Positions 51,085-59,915 of a DNA stretch of 64,000 nt are shown piece after piece; the first letter of the stretch is position 1; each line of letters starts with the position of its first letter. Both the position numbers and the translations under genes were made by a program. The notes beneath the pieces are model-generated. The model did not search any database, was not told the DNA's origin, and worked only from the letters and a program-made list of their open reading frames with translations. The DNA comes from Bacteroidia bacterium (GTDB lineage Bacteria; Bacteroidota; Bacteroidia; 2-12-FULL-35-15): contig JAGVJJ010000089.1 in assembly GCA_020051175.1 (NCBI GenBank), positions 1 through 64,000 of the forward strand, read 5' to 3'.

Positions 51085-53334
51085 TTATATGAAATAAAAC
51101 ACCATTATTAAGGCAAGGCCACTCCATATAGTACCTGGTACCCAATAATTACTTTTGTTTTTAACCCATTTAAAACTCAGCAGGATGAGTAATAGTAAAA
51201 AAGTTGTGTAGGAAATAATGGCGGCAATTACTATAAGAACGTTGCTGTATGAAAATACTATTTCATGCTCACCCTGAGGAACAGGTGTGGACATAGTCAG
51301 ATAGTTGCTAACATATATTGGAGTTGTTTTATTGTCAACAGTTGCCTGCCATCCGTTGTAATTGCTTTGCAGCAAAGTCAGAAGTTGCGGTTTTGAGGAG
51401 TAAACTCTTAGCTTTAAATAATTAGGGCTGAATTCAATAATGTCAGTTCTTTCAGGAATACTGTCAGTTCTGACTTTTCCAATTGTGGATCTTAAAGTTG
51501 CGTAGTCGTTATCTTTTAAAACAATTGTTTTGTTGGTGATTGTTGATGCGTCATGCAATGAGATATTAGAAGCAGTGTAAATGTTGTCTGATAAATATAC
51601 AAGCGGGTTGTGTAGCATTGCGTTAAACAATACGGGTAATGAATCTGATACTAAAGTATAATTTTTAAAGCAGTATGAATTGAATACATCTGCGGATATG
51701 CGTTTGTGAAAAATGCTTGTGTTCCTGTATAAACCGTGCTTTTGGCCTAATGCTTCAGTGTTATCCGAAATGTTGCCAGGGTTGGGTATTGGAAAACCTT
51801 TTGGAAGGGTGGAAATATAGTCGTGCAGTTCTTTTGGGGAAGCGGGCGATACGCCAACATAAGCAATGTTTAGTTGTACAGTTATTATTAAATCTATAAT
51901 TACGAGTACTGATGTTATTTTTAGCCAGTGTTTCCTCAGTGATGTTGTTAACGTAATAATAAAAATGCCAAGTATGAATGCCTGTACAAGGCCTTGTAAT
52001 ATTATGTTTTGGTAAAATGATGAAGCCTGGAGGAAATCGAAAATTGTATTGAATTTCTTCATAAAGAAAAATGATTGTCCTTGATTTTTGATTAATGAAA
52101 ATGATATTAGAAGCGCAAATACAAACAAGGCCGCAATTGCGGTACGAATGAGTTTTCTGAAATTTAACTTCGGCTCAGATGCCATTGTCGCCAACTGTTT
52201 GCTGCCTAGCATTAAAAAAATTATTACAGAAAACAGGCTGAAATAGCTGGGGAACCGGAAGCGGTTAATTAAAGGAAAATAATTAAAAAGGAATTTATGC
52301 AAAGGTGTGTATGCACCAAAGGAGGCTACAAGACAAACAACGGCAAACCAGAACAAAACTTTTTCAATACCTTGTTTTTTACTGATAGATGCAAGCAATA
52401 TAAAAACGAGCATGACGCTTCCGGTATAGATATTGCACATCGACTGATCGGTATTATAAAACTCAATACTATTCACTGTAGAGAAGGGTAGTAATGCGGA
52501 AAGCAAGGATTGGGGTGACAAAGGGCAAACTGCTGCGTCTTTGTACATCATTCCGCTTAATCGTGCAATGTATGGCGCAGTTTGATAGAAGGCTACTAAA
52601 ACAACGAAGGCAAGAAGAATCGTTAGCACTCCAAAAAGAAGATTGAGTTTAACGAAATGTTTAATGTCGTGGGTCAATTTTTCCTTTATTGCTTTATAAA
52701 TATAGAACATAAACAAAATTGCAAACAAGTATATCAGGATAATTGAAAAAGTGTGATTGCCTCCTGTTAGACTAAAGAACATAAAAATCGCAGTATATAC
52801 AGCATACCAATAGCTTTTGGTTGTGTACATTTTGTAATAGTTCAGGAGAATATACGGAAGCCATGCAGCCCCGATAATGGCATAAAAGTGCTGCACATGG
52901 GCCACAAAAAAGCCTCCCAGCATATAACAAACACCGGTTAAAAAGGCCGCAGGTTTATTGTTGTGAAAGCCCAGGCAAAGAAAGTACATCCCCATCCCGG
53001 CTATAAAAACGTAAAAAATGAAAAGAAAATGCAACGTGTAATTTGTTTGACCTGTGGTCATGCTTAAAAGTATCGATTCCAGGTACCATGTGGGGCCCTG
53101 CAAATCCGCATGGATAGGATACCCCAGTTGCTGATATGGGTTCCAGAAAGGAAAAGTGTGATTTTGAAAACATTCGGAAATATAATAACGCCAGGGTATC
53201 CAGCAATTGATCATATCATGGGTTACAGAATACTTCAAAAAAGAAATCTGCCAAAATCCCAAAATAGCAATAATCAGCAATAAGCCAATATAAAGGAAAT
53301 GTGATTTTCTGGCTGTTTCCAGGGAGAATGACAT
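51085..53334 (-). CDS. YfhO family membrane protein
   Basis: A 749-aa protein with about 12-13 hydrophobic helices. The first large loop (TFPFWNPYQQLGYPIHADLQ) and the FRFPSYFSLFSVIIFLML segment are typical of the YfhO group of GT-C-like envelope proteins. A soluble region (about 490-690, QLLTLLQSNYNGWQATVDNK) and a last transmembrane helix follow. Relatives take part in glycosylating cell-wall polymers or glycolipids, but the substrate here is unknown. It lies downstream of lysS behind a terminator and upstream of gpsA. Confidence 0.82.
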   Translation of the reverse strand: MSFSLETARKSHFLYIGLLLIIAILGFWQISFLKYSVTHDMINCWIPWRYYISECFQNHTFPFWNPYQQLGYPIHADLQGPTWYLESILLSMTTGQTNYTLHFLFIFYVFIAGMGMYFLCLGFHNNKPAAFLTGVCYMLGGFFVAHVQHFYAIIGAAWLPYILLNYYKMYTTKSYWYAVYTAIFMFFSLTGGNHTFSIILIYLFAILFMFYIYKAIKEKLTHDIKHFVKLNLLFGVLTILLAFVVLVAFYQTAPYIARLSGMMYKDAAVCPLSPQSLLSALLPFSTVNSIEFYNTDQSMCNIYTGSVMLVFILLASISKKQGIEKVLFWFAVVCLVASFGAYTPLHKFLFNYFPLINRFRFPSYFSLFSVIIFLMLGSKQLATMASEPKLNFRKLIRTAIAALFVFALLISFSLIKNQGQSFFFMKKFNTIFDFLQASSFYQNIILQGLVQAFILGIFIITLTTSLRKHWLKITSVLVIIDLIITVQLNIAYVGVSPASPKELHDYISTLPKGFPIPNPGNISDNTEALGQKHGLYRNTSIFHKRISADVFNSYCFKNYTLVSDSLPVLFNAMLHNPLVYLSDNIYTASNISLHDASTITNKTIVLKDNDYATLRSTIGKVRTDSIPERTDIIEFSPNYLKLRVYSSKPQLLTLLQSNYNGWQATVDNKTTPIYVSNYLTMSTPVPQGEHEIVFSYSNVLIVIAAIISYTTFLLLLILLSFKWVKNKSNYWVPGTIWSGLALIMVFYFI

Positions 53335-53349
53335 CAGTCAATGGATATA

Positions 53350-53383
53350 AAAAAGGCGGGGGTAGAAATTCCCCCGCCTTTTT
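53350..53383 (-). terminator. Intrinsic terminator after lysS
   Basis: A 13-bp perfect stem AAAAAGGCGGGGG/CCCCCGCCTTTTT (53350-53362 and 53371-53383) with an 8-base loop, just after the lysS stop at 53390 on the minus strand. T runs are present in both directions. Confidence 0.9.
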
Positions 53384-53389
53384 GTTTTT

Positions 53390-54943
53390 TTATACTTGTT
53401 GCGGCTCCTCTTGTTTCTCAGGTCGCATTTGCGGGAAGAACAATACATCCTGTATAGAGTGCGAGTTAGTCATAATCATGGCCAAGCGGTCAATTCCAAT
53501 TCCAATGCCTGCCGTAGGAGGCATCCCATATTCAAGGGCACGTAAAAAATCCTGGTCAATAAACATAGCTTCATCATCACCTCGTTCCATTAACCTTGCC
53601 TGCTCCTCAAAGCGTTCGCGTTGATCCAAAGGATCATTTAGCTCGGAGTATGCATTTGCCAGCTCTTTGCCGTTTACCATCAGCTCAAAACGTTCTACCA
53701 ATCCCGGTTTGCTACGGTGCTTTTTTGTAAGCGGACTCATCTCTATCGGGTAATCTGTAATGAATGTAGGTTGTATAAAATAGGGTTCAGCCTCATTCCC
53801 AAACAATAAATCCACCAGTTTGCCTTTTCCTATTTTGGGATCAACATCTTTATATAGTTCTTTACAAATTTTACGTAATTCATCCTCAGACATGTCACTG
53901 TTGATTACGTAAGGCTTACCTGTTCTTTGAAATGCTTCGTTAATAGCATCAAATATTGTAATGCGTTTAAATGGAGCCTCGAAATTAATTTCGTTTTCAC
54001 CTACTTTTACTTTTGTTGTACCATGCAGTGCAACAGCAATTTTTTCAAACAGTTTTTCGGTGATATCCATCATCCAATTGTAGTCCTTGTATGCTGTGTA
54101 CCACTCCAATACCGTAAATTCCGGGTTGTGGGTCCTGTCCATACCTTCGTTCCTGAAGTTGCGGCTGAACTCATATACCCAGTCGAACCCACCTACAATC
54201 AGTCGTTTTAGATATAATTCATTCGCAATCCTTAGATACATTGGAATATCCAATGTGTTGTGATGGGTAAGGAACGGGCGAGCCGTAGCACCACCCGGAA
54301 TTGCCTGCAATACAGGTGTGTCTACTTCCAGTGCCCCGTAGCTGTTTAAAAAATCACGAATGGTATTTACCAGTTTGGTGCGTTTTATAAAAGTATCCTT
54401 AACAGTAGGATTGATGATCAAATCCACATAACGCTGGCGGTAACGGAATTCAGGGTCTGTAACCTCATCAAAAGCATTGCCCTGCTCATCACGTTTTACA
54501 ATAGGTAAGGGACGAAGCGATTTGCTAAGCATGGTAAAAGAAGTTGCATGAACAGAGGTTTCACCCACTTTTGTTACAAAAACATAGCCTGTAACACCTA
54601 TTATATCACCAATATCAGTATGTTTCTTAAATAGTACATCAAAGGTGCTTTTGTCTTCACCCGGACATATATCATCCCTGCGTATGTATAGCTGAATGCG
54701 CCCTGTGGCGTCCTGTAGACTCACAAAACAGGCCTTTCCCATATCGCGCACACTCATTACACGTCCGGCAATGGTTATATTTTTAAACTCTTCGGCCTTT
54801 TCGGGGCTGAAGTTTTCCAATATACGCTGCGCTGAGGCATTTACATCAAACAACGCGGCTGGATAAGCATCTATACCGTTTTTAGTAATTTCTTCCAGTT
54901 TACTGCGTCTTAATATCTCCTGTTCGTTCAGTTCCGTATTCAT
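53390..54943 (-). CDS. lysS: Lysine--tRNA ligase (class II)
   Basis: A 517-aa class II synthetase. The start MNTELNEQEILRRSKLEEIT at 54943 fits the family. The frame stays open 51 codons further upstream, but that sequence crosses the divergent isomerase start and looks like non-coding. It has an N-terminal OB-fold anticodon-binding domain (about 55-150, ITIAGRVMSVRDMGKA), motif 2 (RNFRNEGMDRTHNPEFTVLE) and motif 3 (GMPPTAGIGIGIDRLAMI). It charges tRNA-Lys in the cytoplasm. Confidence 0.97.
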   Translation of the reverse strand: MNTELNEQEILRRSKLEEITKNGIDAYPAALFDVNASAQRILENFSPEKAEEFKNITIAGRVMSVRDMGKACFVSLQDATGRIQLYIRRDDICPGEDKSTFDVLFKKHTDIGDIIGVTGYVFVTKVGETSVHATSFTMLSKSLRPLPIVKRDEQGNAFDEVTDPEFRYRQRYVDLIINPTVKDTFIKRTKLVNTIRDFLNSYGALEVDTPVLQAIPGGATARPFLTHHNTLDIPMYLRIANELYLKRLIVGGFDWVYEFSRNFRNEGMDRTHNPEFTVLEWYTAYKDYNWMMDITEKLFEKIAVALHGTTKVKVGENEINFEAPFKRITIFDAINEAFQRTGKPYVINSDMSEDELRKICKELYKDVDPKIGKGKLVDLLFGNEAEPYFIQPTFITDYPIEMSPLTKKHRSKPGLVERFELMVNGKELANAYSELNDPLDQRERFEEQARLMERGDDEAMFIDQDFLRALEYGMPPTAGIGIGIDRLAMIMTNSHSIQDVLFFPQMRPEKQEEPQQV

Positions 54944-54966
54944 TTTGTTTTTTTCATTAATTTTTG

Positions 54967-54974
54967 CAAATATA
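54967..54974 (-). promoter_or_regulatory. Candidate -7 element for lysS
   Basis: Reads TATATTTG on the minus strand, an exact TAnnTTTG match 23 bases before the chosen ATG. It supports the shorter lysS start. Confidence 0.5.
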
Positions 54975-55065
54975 AAGGTAATAAAGAACTTAATGCCAAA
55001 ACCTTTAAACAGGGTTTTTATATTAATAAAAACCTTATTTTTACAACTCAAAACGTTTACAGGCC

Positions 55066-56052
55066 ATGATGAAATCATTAGTTGAGAATTTCTCAAAACA
55101 ATTGTCGGATGCGATTGCCATTGGTACTAAAGCCAGGTTGACTGAGCCGGCTGGCCAAATATCAAATGTCCTTATATGCGGCCTGGGAGGGTCGGGTATC
55201 GGAGGAAGTATTGTTTCTGAGCTTGTGGTTGCTAATGCCAATGTGCCTATCAACGTTACCAAGGGATACTTCATCCCTGCTTATGTAAACGAAAACACCC
55301 TGGTTATCGTTTCATCTTATTCCGGTAATACGGAGGAAACGCTGAACTGCATGGAGCTGGCTGCAGGCAGGAATGCTAAAATTGTAGCAGTTACTTCCGG
55401 TGGGCGAATGCTTGAGATTGCGAAAGAAAAAAATTATGATCATATAGTTGTTCCGGGTGGAATGCCACCGAGGGCCTGTCTTGGATATTCATTAACCCAA
55501 TTGTTTTTTATTCTAGGGCATTTCAAAATCATTACAAATAATTTTCAAAAGGAGCTTGAAAACGCAGTCCGTTTGATTGATGCAGAAGAGTCCAATATTA
55601 TTGCTGAAGCGCGCAGTATTGCTGAAAAACTGAAGGACCGCACCCCGGTTATTTATGCAACCACCTATTATGAAGGTATTGCTATCCGGCTTCGTCAGCA
55701 ATTGAATGAGAATTCGAAGGTGCTTTGCTGGCACCAGATAATACCTGAAATGAACCACAATGAGCTGGTGGGCTGGACTCAGAAAAATGACAATCTTTCG
55801 GTGCTTATATTTGTTGATAAGGACGAATATTCACGTAACCTCGCACGTATTGATATAAATAAAGAAGTGATTAAAAAATACACTTCTCATATTACCGAGA
55901 TATACTCCAAAGGTACTACCGCAATAGAAAAGGCAATTTATTTTATTCACCTTGGTGATTGGGTATCCGTTATCCTGGGTGAGTTACGTGGAGCAGATTT
56001 GATGGAAATCAATGTGATTAACCATCTTAAATCCGCTCTTTCAAAAATATAA
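55066..56052 (+). CDS. Bifunctional phosphoglucose/phosphomannose isomerase
   Basis: A 328-aa enzyme of the PGI/PMI family, which interconverts glucose-6-P or mannose-6-P and fructose-6-P. It has two SIS domains: the first has ICGLGGSGIGGSIVSE and SSYSGNTEETLNC (about 38-95), the second has VIYATTYYEGIAIRLRQQLN and the catalytic ENSKVLCWHQIIPEMNHNE segment with Glu and His. The length matches this short bifunctional class rather than classical Pgi. It overlaps the divergent upstream region of lysS and is followed 40 bp later by lipB. Confidence 0.92.
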   Translation: MMKSLVENFSKQLSDAIAIGTKARLTEPAGQISNVLICGLGGSGIGGSIVSELVVANANVPINVTKGYFIPAYVNENTLVIVSSYSGNTEETLNCMELAAGRNAKIVAVTSGGRMLEIAKEKNYDHIVVPGGMPPRACLGYSLTQLFFILGHFKIITNNFQKELENAVRLIDAEESNIIAEARSIAEKLKDRTPVIYATTYYEGIAIRLRQQLNENSKVLCWHQIIPEMNHNELVGWTQKNDNLSVLIFVDKDEYSRNLARIDINKEVIKKYTSHITEIYSKGTTAIEKAIYFIHLGDWVSVILGELRGADLMEINVINHLKSALSKI

Positions 56053-56092
56053 TTGAAGCGGCCTCACTGCAGGCCAGTACAAAAGTTGAGCG

Positions 56093-56818
56093 ATGCAAGA
56101 GGTTAAATTTATTGATTTAGGCAGGGTGGATTATAAACAGGCCTGGGACTACCAGGAAAAACTGTTTAATGAGATTGTTGAAATCAAAATGAGTAATCGC
56201 AAAGTAGCTGCCGCTGCCAATGCCGAAGCTGACATCCCTACGCTCCGAACTCCCAACTATTTGCTGTTTTGCGAGCACCCACATGTTTATACGCTTGGGA
56301 ACAGCGGTAATAAAGAGCATTTGCTGATTAACGAACAGCAGCTCGGTGAAAAAAATGCAACATATTACAAAATAAACCGGGGAGGGGATATTACCTATCA
56401 TGGCCCCGGACAAATTGTCGGTTACCCGATCCTGGACCTTGACAATTTTTTTACCGATATACATAAATACCTCCGTTATCTCGAAGAAATGGTCATCCGG
56501 GCTTTGTCTGAATATGGAATTGAATCTGGCAGAAGCAAAGGCGAAACAGGGGTTTGGCTCGATGCCGATAATCCCTTAAAAGCACGAAAAATTTGTGCAA
56601 TGGGAGTGCGAGCCAGCAGATGGGTTACCATGCACGGTTTCGCGTTAAATGCAAACGTGGATCTGGGCTATTTTGGCAATATTGTGCCCTGCGGCATTGC
56701 TGATAAAGCTGTTACCTCCCTTGATAAAGAACTAGGGCATAAAGTTGATGAAAAGGAGTTAAAACAAAAGCTGAAGAAGCATTTTGCTGATTTGTTTGAA
56801 TGCCGGCTGGCGGACTAA
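56093..56818 (+). CDS. lipB: Octanoyl-[ACP]:protein N-octanoyltransferase
   Basis: A 241-aa enzyme that transfers octanoate from acyl carrier protein to the lipoyl domains of pyruvate and related dehydrogenases. Motifs: CEHPHVYTLGNSG, RGGDITYHGPGQIVGYPILD, catalytic Lys in ARKICAMGVR and catalytic Cys in NIVPCGI. An Ala/Asn-rich insertion (about 35-50) precedes TPNYLLFCEHP, as in many Bacteroidota LipB proteins. Probably cotranscribed with the isomerase gene. Confidence 0.95.
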   Translation: MQEVKFIDLGRVDYKQAWDYQEKLFNEIVEIKMSNRKVAAAANAEADIPTLRTPNYLLFCEHPHVYTLGNSGNKEHLLINEQQLGEKNATYYKINRGGDITYHGPGQIVGYPILDLDNFFTDIHKYLRYLEEMVIRALSEYGIESGRSKGETGVWLDADNPLKARKICAMGVRASRWVTMHGFALNANVDLGYFGNIVPCGIADKAVTSLDKELGHKVDEKELKQKLKKHFADLFECRLAD

Positions 56819-56957
56819 TCCGTTTTCTTAATAGTTATAATCTTTATATCAAAAGCAAAGCTTGTTCCGGTTGCTTTCATCTCGGGCGATAAAACGGTCT
56901 TAATCCTGTATCAGTTAATTTTCTACATTCGAAATGTTGATGTATTTTTGACATCAC

Positions 56958-57670
56958 ATGAAATTTTCGGTAAATATCATCCTTCTTATATTGCTTGTAT
57001 ATCTCACAAGCTGTAATGGCATAAAACAAACCTCAAAAAGAGAGTTTGCCGATGGTTTTTATTCGCAGAAATTAAACGCTAAAAAGCATAGGGTATATAT
57101 ACACATGCAGGATGATGTTTTAAGGATATATCCCGTAAAAACTGATAAATGCCCTTGGACAATTGATTCAGCCGGAATTCATAGCTTTTTTAACAAGGAG
57201 ATGGGTGGGAGTTTCACTGAAAAAGCAGCGTTCAATAAATCCAGCCTGGATATTGACTTTTTAACTATGCCCCTGAAATACAGGTCTCAAAGTACAGGTG
57301 TGCCTCCTCAATTGAACACCAACCTCAATGGTGCATTGTACCTGGGTTTTAGGGCCGATCGTTATAAAATGAAATATGTAAAAAATCCTTTAAAAAAATC
57401 TGTAAGAGAGATAAATCACTATGGATTTTCTGTGGGTTTTTTACGGGTCTTGGCAGCACAGCAATGACTCCAACTACTACAAATGGTGCTATTCCCATTG
57501 AATACGATGGTGTGGTTTGGAACAAAGGAATTGCCGGAATCATTGCTGTAAATAATTTCACAGTTGGCCTTGCTGCCGGATTTGATAACCTCTTGGATAA
57601 CAACCACAGATTATGGGTATATGAATCGAAACCCTGGTTTGGTCTGGCTTTCGGACTTAATTTGAACTGA
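56958..57670 (+). pseudogene. Small lipoprotein gene broken by a frameshift in a T run
   Basis: The ATG at 56958 opens a lipoprotein signal (IILLILLVYLTSC/NG). The frame runs to residue 156 ([10 protein letters not shown]), then reads LRVLAAQQ and stops at 57467. The continuation [18 protein letters not shown]... to AFGLNLN lies in another frame and ends at 57670. The switch coincides with six T at 57437-57442: adding one T gives [18 protein letters not shown] without a break, a protein of about 237 residues ending like an outer-membrane strand. It is either a true disrupted gene or a one-base sequencing error. I recognise it only as a conserved-looking Bacteroidota lipoprotein. Confidence 0.75.
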
Positions 57671-57792
57671 TGTTTCATTCAGATAGTTGTTCTTAAGCCG
57701 ATCATCGGACTGCAAAAGGAAACATTTTGAAATAAATCTTCCAACAGGCTTTATTATTGCATACTTTTAGACATCTAAATAATACAGATGTG

Positions 57793-59103
57793 ATGTTTGA
57801 AAAAATAATAGCAAACCTGAAAATCGCCTCGTTAAATAAAATGCAGCTTGCTGCACTGGAGGCTGCAAAGGACCCGGGTGATATCCTCCTTCTTTCGCCC
57901 ACAGGCTCTGGAAAAACGCTTGGTTTTCTGCTTCCTTTGCTGAATGCGCTAGACCCTTATAATAAGGGTATTCAGGCGTTAATAGTAGTTCCCTCACGCG
58001 AGCTGGCAATCCAGATTGAACAGGTGTTTAAGCAAATGGGCACCGGCTTTAAGATAAATTGCTGCTATGGTGGGCATTCAACGAAAATTGAAAAAAATAA
58101 TCTGGCGCACCCTCCGACCGTTTTGGTCGGTACCCCGGGAAGGCTTGCCTATCATATTGAACATAAGAATATTGAAACCGAAAGCATTACCGCTCTTGTT
58201 TTAGATGAATTTGATAAATCCCTTGAATTTGGCTTCAAGGAAGAGATGTCTTTCATCATTGGCAGCCTGAAAAATTTGAACAGGCGCATTCTTACTTCTG
58301 CTACAGCTATGACTGAAATCCCAGCTTTTACAGGTGTAAAGAATCTACGGGAACTTAATTTTTTGAACAACGCTGCTGCAAAAGCCTCGGGGCTGAAATT
58401 AAAATATCTTCGTTCGGGCGATTCAGACAAAACAAAAATCCTGGTTGCCCTGATTTGTAAGCTGCAAAATAAGCCTGCACTGGTGTTTTGCAACCACAGG
58501 GATGCTGTTGAACGGATTAGCGTTCTTCTGAAGGAGCAGGGCCTTGAACACGGTGTTTTCCATGGTGGGATGGAACAGGAAGACAGAGAGCGTGCGCTTT
58601 TGAAATTCCGGAATGGAAGCCATCGTTTGCTGATTACAACCGATTTGGCTTCACGGGGCCTGGATATACCGGAAATAGAAGCCGTGATCCATTATCAGTT
58701 GCCTACCACGGAAGATGTATATACCCACCGCAATGGCAGAACAGCCCGTATGCACGCTACTGGTACTGCTTATTTGCTTTTGGCAGGTTCGGATTATTTC
58801 CCTTCATTTATAACCAAAGAGCCCGAACATGAGGTGTTGCCGGAAAAGCTGGTATTGCCCCCAAAGCCTATGTGGAGTACTTTGTATATTGCTGCCGGTA
58901 AAAAGGATAAAATCAGCAAAATGGATATTGTAGGCATGCTGCTGCAAAAAGGAAAGCTGGCAAAAGAAGAGCTGGGTTTGATTGAAGTGCTTGATCACAC
59001 TTCATACGTGGCAGTTGCATCCGCCAAAATCCGGACTGTTATTGAGCATATCAGGAACGAAAAAATCAAGAATAGAAAGATCAGGATAGAAATATCCCAA
59101 TAA
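57793..59103 (+). CDS. DEAD-box-type RNA helicase (DEFD variant)
   Basis: A 436-aa ATP-dependent RNA helicase starting MFEKIIANLKIASLN; an in-frame TTG 12 codons earlier was not chosen. Motifs in order: Q-motif region NKMQLAALEAA, motif I SPTGSGKT, Ia PSRELA, Ib TPGRL, motif II as LDEFDKS (DEFD instead of DEAD), motif III SAT, motif V TTDLASRGLDIPE and motif VI HRNGRTAR. The C-terminal 70 residues resemble the DbpA-type RNA-binding domain (KISKMDIVGMLLQKGKL). Likely acts in ribosome assembly. The next gene, an rRNA-type pseudouridine synthase, starts 9 bp later, which supports that role. Confidence 0.9.
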   Translation: MFEKIIANLKIASLNKMQLAALEAAKDPGDILLLSPTGSGKTLGFLLPLLNALDPYNKGIQALIVVPSRELAIQIEQVFKQMGTGFKINCCYGGHSTKIEKNNLAHPPTVLVGTPGRLAYHIEHKNIETESITALVLDEFDKSLEFGFKEEMSFIIGSLKNLNRRILTSATAMTEIPAFTGVKNLRELNFLNNAAAKASGLKLKYLRSGDSDKTKILVALICKLQNKPALVFCNHRDAVERISVLLKEQGLEHGVFHGGMEQEDRERALLKFRNGSHRLLITTDLASRGLDIPEIEAVIHYQLPTTEDVYTHRNGRTARMHATGTAYLLLAGSDYFPSFITKEPEHEVLPEKLVLPPKPMWSTLYIAAGKKDKISKMDIVGMLLQKGKLAKEELGLIEVLDHTSYVAVASAKIRTVIEHIRNEKIKNRKIRIEISQ

Positions 59104-59112
59104 ATTTGTTTA

Positions 59113-59697
59113 ATGAACTATTACATCATTTACAAGCCTTATAAGATGATTTCCCAGTTCACTTCTTCGCACAAAAAGAAATGCCTGGATTTGTTGAATT
59201 TTACATTCCCAAAAGACGTTTATCCCGTTGGTCGTCTGGATGAGAACAGTGAGGGCTTACTCATTTTAACCAATGATAAAAGCCTTAATTACAAGCTCCT
59301 GAAGCCGGAATTTGAGCACAAACGTATTTACCTGGTGCAATTGCAGGGGATTGTTACTTCAGAAGCTGTAATACAAATGGAAAGTGGTGTTACAATTGCC
59401 CTCGATGCAGGCCCTTATACAACAAAGCCTTGTAAAGTTAAAATTGTAAAAAAGCCCGAAAATTTACCTCCAAGAGGCCACCCTATCAGTGACCGCTTAC
59501 CAACCTCCTGGATTGAAATGACTCTAACCGAAGGCAAGTTCCATCAGGTGCGCAAAATGACAGCTGGTGTTGGTTTTCCGTGTCTTCGCCTTATCCGTAT
59601 TGCCATTGAAGACATACGGCTAGAGAACATGCAGCCGGGGGATGTAAGAGAGTTAAAGCGCGATGCTGTCTATAAAAAACTACACATTGAGCCTTAA
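59113..59697 (+). CDS. 23S rRNA pseudouridine synthase, RluE-like
   Basis: A 194-aa enzyme of the RsuA family without the N-terminal S4 domain, as in RluE (which makes pseudouridine 2457 in E. coli 23S rRNA). The catalytic Asp is in VGRLDENSEGLLILTND (about 38-54). Other family segments are YLVQLQGIV, GKFHQVRKM and CLRLIRIAIE. Normal length for the group. It is encoded directly after the DEAD-box helicase and is probably cotranscribed with it. Confidence 0.9.
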   Translation: MNYYIIYKPYKMISQFTSSHKKKCLDLLNFTFPKDVYPVGRLDENSEGLLILTNDKSLNYKLLKPEFEHKRIYLVQLQGIVTSEAVIQMESGVTIALDAGPYTTKPCKVKIVKKPENLPPRGHPISDRLPTSWIEMTLTEGKFHQVRKMTAGVGFPCLRLIRIAIEDIRLENMQPGDVRELKRDAVYKKLHIEP

Positions 59698-59885
59698 TTT
59701 GAATTGAACCGCTTTTAGACCTCTTTCTGAAAAACTATTAACAATTCCCATTGATTTTTGTCCCCGTTTCTGCCCTCAGTTGCAGAAAATTCTTGTCGCT
59801 CTAAGAAAGCGCAAATACCTGAAATTTATGGCAAAAAACAGTTATTAACAAAACCGATTTAACTGTTATGCGATTAAAAAATTCT

Positions 59886-59893
59886 TAACTTTG
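59886..59893 (+). promoter_or_regulatory. Candidate -7 element for purH
   Basis: TAACTTTG matches TAnnTTTG exactly, 22 bases before the purH ATG. A weak CTGTTA lies about 22 bases upstream in place of TTG. Confidence 0.5.
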
Positions 59894-59915
59894 CATGATA
59901 GTTTAAAAATGGGCC

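Noticed and set aside
54944-55096. 51-codon N-terminal extension of lysS
   Set aside because: It runs across the divergent isomerase start and the candidate lysS -7 box; family proteins begin near MNTELNEQ.
57464-57670. Separate 68-aa gene with ATGA overlap
   Set aside because: Its text continues the upstream lipoprotein smoothly after a one-base change in a T run, so it is treated as the broken 3' part of that gene.
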